A DNA stretch of 16,970 bases from UBA5287 sp041672395 (GCA_041672395.1 JBAYZS010000049.1:1-16970); one strand, 5' to 3'; positions 7,988 to 14,389 are shown, counted from the first letter of the stretch. Program-made: numbers and translations. The notes: generated by a model from the sequence alone, not told the origin.

Positions 7988-9109
7988 ATGTATCAGAACA
8001 ATTTGATAAGAAACTTAAGCATTGCCTTTTTATTTGCAGCAATCCTGGCGGGATGCAATTCAAAAAACAAAATATCTTCAGAGACTCTGTCATACTCTAA
8101 TCCACTGCCAGTGGCGTTTGGAGACCCATATGTACTATCAGCATCAAACGGAAAATATTATATGTATGGAACCGGCGGAGTAGAGAATGGATTTGGCGCA
8201 TATAGTTCTGATAATCTTATCGATTGGCAATACGAAGGACAAGTATATTCAGGAGCAAGTCCCGAATCTTGGACCTTGAAAAACTATTGGGCACCTGAAG
8301 TATATGAATCAGACGGTAAATATTATATGTTCTTTAGTGCAGATTGGAAAGAAAACCCAACCAACGAATTAGAGAACTTTCGCATTGGCGTAGCTGTGTC
8401 GGATAATCCAACGGGTCCATTCAAAGAAGCATCCGATAAACCACTTTTCGATCCGGGCTATCCGATTATTGACGCCAACATTCTGAGCATCAATGGCAAA
8501 ACCTATCTTTATTATTCACGATGTTGCTATAAACATCCAGTAGAGAGTGAGGTAGCAGTCTGGGCCCGTTCTCAAAATCTTTTTGATGAAATAGAAGAAA
8601 GTTGGGTTTACGGTGTTGAGATTTCAAATGATTTTACATCGATAATTGGCGAACCTGTATTGTTGCTTCAACCACCTACAACAATGGATAATCCACAGAC
8701 AGAATGGGAAAGTCGTTCCGTCACCAGCGGCGAAGTAAATCGCAGATGGACAGAAGGTTCATTTGCCTTTGAGAACAACGGCAAGATATACATGATGTAC
8801 TCTGCCAATTTCTTTGGAGGTAAGAATTATGCAGTAGGATATGCAGTGTCAGACAATCCATTAGGACCATTTCAGAAAGCATCAAATAATCCTGTTTTAG
8901 AAAAGAATGTTGAACGCGGAGGCGAAGTGACCGGAACCGGTCATAACAGTGTAGTTTGGTCCAAAGACGGCAAAAAGATGTATTGCGTCTATCACGGTCG
9001 CACGGCAAAAACAGGAGAAGAAAGAGTCGTTTTCATTGACGAAATGAAGATAGATGAAAACGGTCGCCTTACAGTAGAAGGTCCATCTACAACAACTAAG
9101 GAATTATAG
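7988..9109 (+). CDS. Glycoside hydrolase family 43 lipoprotein
   Basis: The 373-residue protein begins with a lipoprotein signal (ILAGC, lipidated C23). It is followed by a five-bladed propeller-type GH43 domain from about residue 40. The three family acids can be placed: D46 in FGDPYV (general base), D162 in IIDANI (pKa modulator) and E256 in WTEGSF (general acid). WAPEV at 101-105 is also typical. GH43 enzymes are mostly alpha-L-arabinofuranosidases and beta-xylosidases acting on plant arabinan or xylan. The exact substrate cannot be read from the sequence. As a membrane-anchored enzyme it should trim oligosaccharides at the surface or in the periplasm. No SusC/SusD pair adjoins it, so it is an isolated glycosidase. 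TAG at 9107-9109 is followed at once by TGA, then by an imperfect copy of the gene's own 3' end. Confidence 0.92.
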   Translation: MYQNNLIRNLSIAFLFAAILAGCNSKNKISSETLSYSNPLPVAFGDPYVLSASNGKYYMYGTGGVENGFGAYSSDNLIDWQYEGQVYSGASPESWTLKNYWAPEVYESDGKYYMFFSADWKENPTNELENFRIGVAVSDNPTGPFKEASDKPLFDPGYPIIDANILSINGKTYLYYSRCCYKHPVESEVAVWARSQNLFDEIEESWVYGVEISNDFTSIIGEPVLLLQPPTTMDNPQTEWESRSVTSGEVNRRWTEGSFAFENNGKIYMMYSANFFGGKNYAVGYAVSDNPLGPFQKASNNPVLEKNVERGGEVTGTGHNSVVWSKDGKKMYCVYHGRTAKTGEERVVFIDEMKIDENGRLTVEGPSTTTKEL

Positions 9110-9175
9110 TGAAGAACGTTCGCGAGGGCTGGCAAACGGAGTCAAGGTTCCGTAACGACAACAAAAGAATTATAG
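9080..9175 (+). repeat. Imperfect duplication of the GH43 gene 3' end
   Basis: The last 30 bases of the GH43 gene (9080-9109) recur at 9146-9175 with 22 of 30 positions identical, both ending in GAATTATAG. The offset is 66 bases, so the second copy is in the same frame. Read through the stop codons, it would encode GSVTTTKEL and a stop, against GPSTTTKEL and a stop in the true gene end. The 36 bases between them show no other feature. Confidence 0.55.
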
Positions 9176-9190
9176 ACGACAATAAAATAG

Positions 9191-9694
9191 ATGAAAACAT
9201 TTTCCATTGAAGAGAAAGAACAGATCGAGAACGTGATCCGTGAATGTAAGCTATGCTTTGTTGGTATGTCCGACGAGAATTCCGTTCCTTATGTTCTTCC
9301 GATGAACTTTGGATATGAAGAAGGCGTTATATATCTTCATTCGGCACAAGAAGGGCGTTCTATCCGAACATTAGAGAAAAATCCCCAAGTTTGCATTACG
9401 TTTTGCACTGAACCTCAACTCATTCATCAACATCCAGAAGTAGCTTGCAGTTATAGGATGAAAGCCCAAAGTGTGGTTTGTGAAGGAAAGATCATATTTG
9501 AAAACGAGTTCGACGAGAAAGTAAAAGCTTTGAATATTATCATGCGTCAGTACACAGACAAAACGTTTAAATATTCACTACCAGCCGTTAATAATGTAAA
9601 GATCTGGAAAATGAATATAGACAAAGTCATGGCAAAAGAGTTTGGAGTAATGCAACCCGGCAGTACTTCGTACAAAGACAAAAACGAATTTTGA
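9191..9694 (+). CDS. Pyridoxamine 5'-phosphate oxidase-like FMN-binding protein (Nim-like)
   Basis: The 167-residue cytoplasmic protein has the split-barrel flavin-binding fold of the PNPOx-like superfamily, in the branch that also contains the nitroimidazole-resistance Nim proteins. Recognisable blocks are CFVGMSDENSVPYVLPMNFGYE (about 22-43), IYLHSAQEGRSIRTLEKNPQVCITF (about 47-71, which contacts FMN in relatives) and the C-terminal KIWKMNIDKVMAKEFG. Members reduce or oxidise small substrates using FMN; the substrate here is unknown, and actual nitroimidazole reduction cannot be claimed. The start ATG lies 81 bases after the GH43 stop with no promoter box between, so co-transcription with GH43 is possible. 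The final codons E-F-stop lie inside the first unit of an 11-bp repeat array, so the current 3' end may have been set by that repeat. Confidence 0.85.
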   Translation: MKTFSIEEKEQIENVIRECKLCFVGMSDENSVPYVLPMNFGYEEGVIYLHSAQEGRSIRTLEKNPQVCITFCTEPQLIHQHPEVACSYRMKAQSVVCEGKIIFENEFDEKVKALNIIMRQYTDKTFKYSLPAVNNVKIWKMNIDKVMAKEFGVMQPGSTSYKDKNEF

Positions 9695-9926
9695 GCGAAT
9701 TTTGAGCGAGTATTAAGCGGGTTTCTTATGGATTATGTGTAGATTTTGAGCATGTTGTGTGCTGATTTTGATAGATTTTCAAGAGTGCAACGAGAATGTT
9801 TTGCTTGCGACATTTGCGTGTAATAAGTTTATTACGCGAGAGTTACATGAGTGACATGCTTGAGTTATGGAAATGAGAAGATAGCGTTTTGAGAGTGAGA
9901 TGAAAGTGCGATGAGCGCATTCTTAG
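9685..9926 (+). repeat. Degenerate 11-bp tandem repeat array, 22 units
   Basis: The whole gap after the PNPOx-like gene can be cut into 22 consecutive 11-base units with no phase slip. The first two are identical (cGAATTTTGAG), and the third differs at three positions. Later units resemble AGTGNNATGAG. Across all 22 units, position 2 is G in 16, position 7 is A or T in 20, position 8 is T in 16 and position 11 is G in 15. The plus strand is rich in G, T and A and poor in C. The array begins inside the last codons of the upstream gene and supplies its TGA stop. It lies between two codirectional genes. No gene or promoter box was found in it. Confidence 0.75.
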
Positions 9927-9960
9927 CACCAGATTAAAAGATAATTAAACGAAAACTAGG

Positions 9961-10422
9961 ATGAAAACGATAAAACTGACGATATTGATATTAAGCTTTT
10001 TAGCACCAGTTCTTGCAGCTGAGCCACCAAAAGAGCAAAAAGTCAAGCCAATAGAAATGACCAAAGCTATGTTTTTAGAAAAAGTTATGGATTACGATAA
10101 GAATCCCGAGACTTGGAAATATTTAGGTAACAAGCCCGCCATCATAGATTTTTATGCCGTTTGGTGCGGTCCCTGTCGCCTTACCTCACCCATTCTTGCC
10201 GAATTGGCAGCCGAGTATGGCGATGAGATTTATGTATACAAGATAAATATTGACAAAGAGCGAGAGTTAGCAAAAGCATTTGGTATTCAAAGCATTCCCA
10301 CATTTCTGTTTGTTCCAATGGACGAAACCCCTCAACTATCGATGGGTGCCCTTCCCAAAGAAGCATTCAAAGAAGCTATTGACACCGTTCTTCTCAAGAA
10401 AAAGCAAGAGAAAGAACAGTAA
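9961..10422 (+). CDS. Periplasmic thioredoxin-family protein
   Basis: The 153-residue protein has a signal peptide (about residues 1-19, VLA before AEPP) and one thioredoxin domain. The redox motif is WCGPC (C69, C72), preceded by IIDFYAV, and the cis-proline loop is SIPT (P113). The canonical CGPC motif and the signal peptide suggest a thiol-disulphide oxidoreductase working in the periplasm, either reducing or exchanging disulphides. The substrate is unknown. It has no lipobox and no extra domain; the extended N-terminal region to about residue 55 is usual for secreted Bacteroidota thioredoxins. It lies 17 bases ahead of the RNA methyltransferase gene and is likely co-transcribed with it. 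Its upstream gap consists almost entirely of the 11-bp repeat array, and no matching promoter box was found. Confidence 0.9.
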   Translation: MKTIKLTILILSFLAPVLAAEPPKEQKVKPIEMTKAMFLEKVMDYDKNPETWKYLGNKPAIIDFYAVWCGPCRLTSPILAELAAEYGDEIYVYKINIDKERELAKAFGIQSIPTFLFVPMDETPQLSMGALPKEAFKEAIDTVLLKKKQEKEQ

Positions 10423-10439
10423 TTTTTACACCCACCCCA

Positions 10440-11225
10440 ATGATAACAAGTCTCCAGAACCCAGCCATTAAGAATGTAGCCAAACTATCGAAGAGTAAGG
10501 AACGCTCTCAACAGCAACTCTTTGTAATAGAAGGTGCACGCGAACTTTCGTTAGCCATGCAAGGAAACTATAAGATTAACAAAGCATTTGTATGTCGTGA
10601 AATGTTCGAGAAAACCAAATATCCAGAAGTACTGAACACACTTTCGGAAGATGATATATTAGAAATCTCAAACGATGTATTTGCAAAGATTGCCTACCGT
10701 GAGAATTCAGATGGTGTTGTAGCTTTGGCAAAGCCTAAATCACACACTTTGGGCGAATTACATTTATCACCCAACCCTTTTGTGATTATGCTTGAAGCCG
10801 TTGAAAAACCCGGCAATCTGGGAGCAGTGCTTAGAACAGCCGATGCAGCTGCAGTAGATGCAGTAATCATTTGCGATCCCCAAACCGATTTGTACAATCC
10901 CAATGTCGTCCGCTCAAGTGTAGGCGGCCTTTTTACAGTACAAACCGCAGTCTGTTCATCATACGAAGCCCATGAATGGTTGAAAGACAACAACATAACA
11001 TCATTTGCAGCCGAGCTTGAAGCATCAGAATATTACCAACATATAGATTTCACTCAGCCCTGCGCTATTGTTATGGGTACAGAAGCAGAAGGACTTACCG
11101 ATTATTGGTTAAAGAATGCCACAAAACGCATAAAGATCCCCATGCGAGGAAAAATCGATTCACTCAATGTGTCAGTCTCCACTGCCATCCTCACATTCGA
11201 AGCAATGCGTCAGCGCGGTTTTTGA
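10440..11225 (+). CDS. SpoU/TrmH-family RNA 2'-O-methyltransferase
   Basis: The 261-residue protein has an N-terminal L30e-like substrate-binding domain (about 4-100, with FVIEGARE at 28-35) and a C-terminal SPOUT knot domain. The three family motifs are present: motif 1 EKPGNLGAVLRTAD with N126 and R132, motif 2 MGTEAEGL at 212-219, and motif 3 IPMRGKIDSLNVSVS with N243. It should transfer a methyl group from S-adenosylmethionine to a ribose 2'-OH in rRNA or tRNA. The target nucleotide cannot be inferred, because the name TrmH covers several specificities. Length is typical. The gene follows the thioredoxin by 17 bases and precedes copA by 69, suggesting one transcript, possibly interrupted by the hairpin at the stop codon. 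Confidence 0.92.
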   Translation: MITSLQNPAIKNVAKLSKSKERSQQQLFVIEGARELSLAMQGNYKINKAFVCREMFEKTKYPEVLNTLSEDDILEISNDVFAKIAYRENSDGVVALAKPKSHTLGELHLSPNPFVIMLEAVEKPGNLGAVLRTADAAAVDAVIICDPQTDLYNPNVVRSSVGGLFTVQTAVCSSYEAHEWLKDNNITSFAAELEASEYYQHIDFTQPCAIVMGTEAEGLTDYWLKNATKRIKIPMRGKIDSLNVSVSTAILTFEAMRQRGF

Positions 11226-11249
11226 GTTCAAAACCAGGAAGTTTGAACT
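11225..11249 (+). terminator. Hairpin at the stop of the RNA methyltransferase gene
   Basis: AGTTCAAA (11225-11232) pairs perfectly with TTTGAACT (11242-11249) around a nine-base loop, overlapping the last base of the TGA stop. The following bases are not a T run. It may be a weak terminator or RNA processing site separating this gene from copA. Confidence 0.35.
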
Positions 11250-11265
11250 TAACAGCTCCAAAATT

Positions 11266-11285
11266 GTTTAATACAGTTATTAAAC
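11266..11285. promoter_or_regulatory. Perfect inverted repeat just upstream of copA
   Basis: GTTTAATA and TATTAAAC flank a CAGT spacer, an 8+4+8 perfect dyad that ends nine bases before the copA ATG. Its place suggests an operator for a dimeric regulator or an RNA hairpin controlling copA translation. It does not match the CopY box TACAnnTGTA, and no regulator gene lies beside it. Confidence 0.45.
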
Positions 11286-11294
11286 ATTCAAGTT

Positions 11295-13700
11295 ATGCAA
11301 TTAAGGTTATCAAAATATCCCACTGATGAACGTGGGTTAGAATCAGCTATTTCATCTGTCAAAGGAGTAAATTCTGTTGCTCTCAATAAAAAGAACAAAC
11401 AAATCACTTTCAATATTGAGTCCAAATATAGTGATGATGAAGCAGATATCATTCGCGATATTGTTACTTCAGTTAAACAGTTTAACGGAGAAGTCGCCAC
11501 GTCACAACAATCATATCCAGTACTAAATATGACATGCGCCTCATGCGCCTCAAGTACCCAGAACATTCTCACCTATGTACCCGGAGTCCTCACAGCATCC
11601 GTCAATTACGGAAACGGGAAAGGCAATATCACCTATATTCCTGAAGTTGTGACGACCCAGCAAATGAAAACCGCCCTTCAGGAGATTGGATATGACATGC
11701 TAATTGATGAAGAAGAAACATCACCCGAGAATTTAGAGAAGATTGAAAAGCAGAATTACCAAAAGCTTAAGAATCATACTATTGGCGCCATTGCACTTTC
11801 AATTCCCTTAGTAATAATCGGGATGTTCTTTATGCATATGCCCTATGCCAATTTGATTATGCTTCTGTTAGCCACCCCTATCCTGTTTATCTTCGGCAAA
11901 CGGTTTTTTGTCGGCGCCTGGAAACAAGCACGCCATAGATCAGCCAATATGGATACGTTAGTCGCCCTTAGCACCGGTGTATCCTATCTGTTCAGCGTGT
12001 TCAACATGATCTATCCAGAATTCTGGGAACGTAGAGGATTAGAAGCCCATGTATATTTTGAAGCAGCCGGCGTAATTATCGCATTTATTCTATTAGGAAA
12101 ACTATTAGAAGCCCGAGCCAAAGGAAATACGTCGACCGCCATTAAGAAGTTGATGGGACTACAACCTTCCACGGTCACTGTTTATCGCAACGATGTTGCG
12201 ATTGAGATTCCAATTGCCGAAGTCGTTCTTGGCGATACCGTTTTGGTAAAGCCCGGAGATAGAATGGCCGTAGACGGCACAGTTACAGAAGGAAATTCGT
12301 TTGTAGACGAGAGTATGATCAGCGGCGAACCGATACATGTAGAGAAAGTATCCGGCGCCAAAGTATTTGCCGGCACCATCAATCAGAAAGGCAGTTTCCG
12401 GTTTACCGCAGAGAAAGTCGGCAAAGACACCCTTTTAGCACACATTGTAAAAATGGTAGACGAAGCCCAAGGAAGCAAAGCTCCCGTTCAGGGATTAGTC
12501 GACAAGATCGCCTCCATCTTTGTGCCTGTAGTCATCGCAATTGCCGCCCTCAGCTTTATCCTTTGGATGATTTTTGGAGGCGAAAACTCATTTGCACAAG
12601 CACTTATGGCCTTTGTAACCGTACTTGTCATTGCCTGTCCCTGTGCATTGGGATTAGCGACCCCCACAGCTATTATGGTAGGCATTGGCAGAGGAGCCGA
12701 AGAAGGCATCCTTATTAAAGATGCCGAGAGCCTTGAGAAGTCCAAGAACATAGACGTTGTTGTGCTTGACAAGACAGGCACCATCACCGAAGGCAAGCCA
12801 AAAGTGAGTGATATTTTCTGGTCAGCGGGAATCACGCAACAACAGCGCGATATACTATATAGTATTGAAGCCCAATCCGAGCACCCATTGGCAGAAGCCA
12901 TTACCACCAATTTGAGTGGGCAAGCCCAATTGCTTGATGCAGTTCAGATAGAACAAGTAAGCGGCAAAGGCATTGAAGGTCTTTTTGAGAACCAGCGATA
13001 TTTCATTGGAAACGAGAAATATATCCAATCATATCAAATAGAAATATCCAAAGAAATGAGCGATTGGATTTCACAAGAATCAGAAGCAGCCCATACCGTT
13101 TCCATCTTTTCAGACAAAGAAAAGGCCCTTGCAGCCATATCCATTACAGATGCGTTGAAACCCTCTTCCAAAGGAGCCATTGCGCAACTGAAACAAATGA
13201 ATATAGATGTTGCAGTATATACAGGAGACAGTGAGAAAGTAGTTGCGTCGTTAGCTAAAGAGTTAGGAATTACAAACTACAAAGGAGGCGTTTTACCCGA
13301 CGGAAAAGCAGAATTAGTGAAGACATTACAACAGCAAGGAAAGGTAGTAGCTATGGTAGGAGATGGCATCAATGACAGCGCAGCTTTAGCACAAGCCGAT
13401 GTAAGTATAGCAATGGGAAAAGGAAGCGATATCGCGATGGACGTAGCGAAGATGACCATCATCTCATCAGATCTCACAAAGATTCCGAAAGCAATCCGCT
13501 TGTCGGAACTAACTGTCCGGACCATCCATCAGAACCTGTTTTGGGCATTCATCTACAACATTATCGGCATACCCATTGCCGCGGGAGTACTTTTTCCATT
13601 CACTGGATTCATGTTAAATCCGATGATTGCCGGTGCAGCTATGGCTTTGAGTTCAGTGAGTGTGGTTACAAACAGCTTACGACTCAAGAGTAAAAAGTAA
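11295..13700 (+). CDS. copA: Cu+-exporting P-type ATPase (P1B-1)
   Basis: The 801-residue inner-membrane pump expels Cu+ from the cytoplasm using ATP. Residues 1-72 look like a metal-binding HMA domain that has lost its CxxC. A normal HMA domain follows with MTCASC (C81, C84). Membrane helices begin near residue 165. The actuator carries SGEP, and the transmembrane metal site is CPC (448-450). The phosphorylation site is D492 in DKTGT, the nucleotide-binding domain has SEHP, and the hinge is GDGIND (689-694). Near the C-terminus WAFIYN and MALSS match the Cu+ signature (Tyr-Asn in one helix, Met and Ser-Ser in the next) rather than Zn2+/Cd2+ pumps. All core motifs are intact. The gene probably shares a transcript with the upstream methyltransferase, with an inverted repeat just before its start. 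A small HMA protein follows after an 11-bp repeat array. Confidence 0.95.
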   Translation: MQLRLSKYPTDERGLESAISSVKGVNSVALNKKNKQITFNIESKYSDDEADIIRDIVTSVKQFNGEVATSQQSYPVLNMTCASCASSTQNILTYVPGVLTASVNYGNGKGNITYIPEVVTTQQMKTALQEIGYDMLIDEEETSPENLEKIEKQNYQKLKNHTIGAIALSIPLVIIGMFFMHMPYANLIMLLLATPILFIFGKRFFVGAWKQARHRSANMDTLVALSTGVSYLFSVFNMIYPEFWERRGLEAHVYFEAAGVIIAFILLGKLLEARAKGNTSTAIKKLMGLQPSTVTVYRNDVAIEIPIAEVVLGDTVLVKPGDRMAVDGTVTEGNSFVDESMISGEPIHVEKVSGAKVFAGTINQKGSFRFTAEKVGKDTLLAHIVKMVDEAQGSKAPVQGLVDKIASIFVPVVIAIAALSFILWMIFGGENSFAQALMAFVTVLVIACPCALGLATPTAIMVGIGRGAEEGILIKDAESLEKSKNIDVVVLDKTGTITEGKPKVSDIFWSAGITQQQRDILYSIEAQSEHPLAEAITTNLSGQAQLLDAVQIEQVSGKGIEGLFENQRYFIGNEKYIQSYQIEISKEMSDWISQESEAAHTVSIFSDKEKALAAISITDALKPSSKGAIAQLKQMNIDVAVYTGDSEKVVASLAKELGITNYKGGVLPDGKAELVKTLQQQGKVVAMVGDGINDSAALAQADVSIAMGKGSDIAMDVAKMTIISSDLTKIPKAIRLSELTVRTIHQNLFWAFIYNIIGIPIAAGVLFPFTGFMLNPMIAGAAMALSSVSVVTNSLRLKSKK

Positions 13701-13759
13701 AGACCGGCTGTTGAGTCTGATAAAAGGACCAGTGTATCCAGATAATTATATTGGAATTT

Positions 13760-13902
13760 TGTGGAAATGTTGAGTGAAATCAGTAAAAACTTGTCGAAAA
13801 TTTAGTGAGACCATAGTGAGACCATAGTGGGAGCATGGTGGGAGCATGGTGGGAGCATGGTGAAAGGAGAATGAGAGATAGATCAGAAGAAATTGAGAAC
13901 GA
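13760..13902 (+). repeat. Second 11-bp tandem repeat array between copA and the HMA gene
   Basis: The core at 13804-13869 has six 11-base units: AGTGAGACCAT twice, AGTGGGAGCAT once, GGTGGGAGCAT twice, then GGTGAAAGGAG. Degenerate units in the same phase extend to about 13760 on the left and 13902 on the right, most with G at position 4. Unit length and the AGTG start match the later units of the 9685-9926 array. The plus strand is rich in G and A. The rest of the 232-base gap, 13701-13759 and 13903-13932, shows nothing definite. Confidence 0.8.
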
Positions 13903-13932
13903 ACAAACATAAACAAAAGTTGTTGAAAACAA

Positions 13933-14145
13933 ATGAAAACTATACAATTCAAAACAAACATCAATTGCAGCAATTGCGTTGCAAAAGTGAAGCCCTTTCT
14001 TGATAAGAAAGAAGGCATACAAAAGTGGGAAGTAGACATTGAAAATCCCGATAAGATATTAGCAGTAGAGACCGATTCGCTTATGGCTGAAGATATTGAA
14101 AAAACAGTCAAACGAACCGGATTTGAAGCTTCGGCAATACAATAA
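13933..14145 (+). CDS. Small HMA-domain metal-binding protein (CopZ-like)
   Basis: The 70-residue cytoplasmic protein is a single ferredoxin-like HMA domain. The metal site CSNC (C12, C15) lies in the first loop, preceded by Ile-Asn instead of the usual Met-Thr of copper chaperones. The rest (VAKVKPFLDKKEGIQKWEVDIENPDKILAVE) follows the normal beta-alpha-beta pattern. Coming 232 bases after copA in the same direction, it most likely carries Cu+ to the pump or buffers it. The non-standard residues before the first Cys leave metal choice open. No clear promoter box precedes it, so it may be co-transcribed with copA through the repeat array. Confidence 0.85.
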   Translation: MKTIQFKTNINCSNCVAKVKPFLDKKEGIQKWEVDIENPDKILAVETDSLMAEDIEKTVKRTGFEASAIQ

Positions 14146-14167
14146 GAATGTTAAAAACGAAGAAATA

Positions 14168-14199
14168 TTTGTTTTTTATCTCTGAATGCTTTTTCTTTG
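14168..14199 (+). promoter_or_regulatory. Candidate trp operon promoter
   Basis: TTTG (14168-14171) and TTTCTTTG (14192-14199) are separated by 20 bases. The second box differs from TAnnTTTG only at its second position. Transcription would begin around 14203-14206, shortly before the leader peptide ATG. A start further upstream cannot be excluded, and matters because 14198-14204 could pair with the terminator. Confidence 0.4.
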
Positions 14200-14218
14200 C
14201 GACAATATAAGACAAAAT

Positions 14219-14278
14219 ATGAATACATTACTTTCAAACGGATATTGGTGGCACCTCTTATTACTCAATAAGTCGTAA
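14219..14278 (+). CDS. trpL: trp operon leader peptide
   Basis: A 19-codon frame encodes MNTLLSNGYWWHLLLLNKS and ends in TAA. Codons 10 and 11 are adjacent TGG Trp codons (14246-14251). It starts just after a candidate promoter and is followed 52 bases later by a strong intrinsic terminator, then by trpB. This is the arrangement of ribosome-mediated attenuation: when charged tRNA-Trp is scarce, the ribosome stalls at the paired Trp codons and changes RNA folding so that the terminator does not form. The peptide itself is probably without function. Trp is a rare residue, so two in tandem in a 19-residue frame at this exact place is unlikely by chance. It is too short for routine gene calling. 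Confidence 0.8.
   Translation: MNTLLSNGYWWHLLLLNKS
14257..14272 (+). other. Leader RNA hairpin following the Trp codons
   Basis: CTTATT (14257-14262) pairs with AATAAG (14267-14272) around an ACTC loop, within the leader peptide frame and starting five bases after the second Trp codon. A ribosome stalled at those codons would cover its left arm. It may be the pause or 1:2 hairpin of the attenuator, though A/T-rich and short. Confidence 0.45.
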
Positions 14279-14330
14279 GGGAAAGTACAGTCAAGTCTTA
14301 AAAAGAAAGTTCATATAGAAAATTAAAGAA

Positions 14331-14358
14331 AGCCTGTCGCACCTGCGACAGGCTTTTT
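14331..14358 (+). terminator. trp attenuator terminator
   Basis: AGCCTGTCGC (14331-14340) pairs perfectly with GCGACAGGCT (14345-14354) around an ACCT loop, followed by T to 14358. Flanking A and T residues extend the stem. It lies 31 bases before the trpB ATG and downstream of the Trp-rich leader peptide, so it would stop transcription ahead of the biosynthetic genes when tryptophan is plentiful. Confidence 0.9.
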
Positions 14359-14389
14359 CTGTTTATGACAATTTAAAAAACAACATAAT

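Noticed and set aside
9191..9694. Calling the PNPOx-like gene a nitroimidazole-resistance gene
   Set aside because: Sequence supports only the shared FMN split-barrel family; resistance cannot be read from fold membership.
11266..11285. CopY-type copper operator
   Set aside because: The site contains TACAG but not the TACAnnTGTA dyad; the real symmetry is a different A/T-rich inverted repeat.
12488..12910. 140-codon open frame on the minus strand within copA
   Set aside because: It is antisense to the best-conserved part of the ATPase (CPC to the SEHP region), so its openness follows from copA codon use.
13804..13869. CRISPR-like repeats
   Set aside because: Units are 11 bp, directly tandem and without spacers, and no cas gene is present.
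13746..14111. Minus-strand open frame with repeated peptide HHAPTMLPPCSHYG
   Set aside because: The peptide repeats only because it reads across the 11-bp array, and the frame then runs antisense through the HMA gene. There is no promoter or domain.
14246..14254. GGTGGCACC as part of an antiterminator with the terminator loop CACC
   Set aside because: Only four consecutive pairs can form before mismatches, which is too little to compete with the ten-pair terminator stem.
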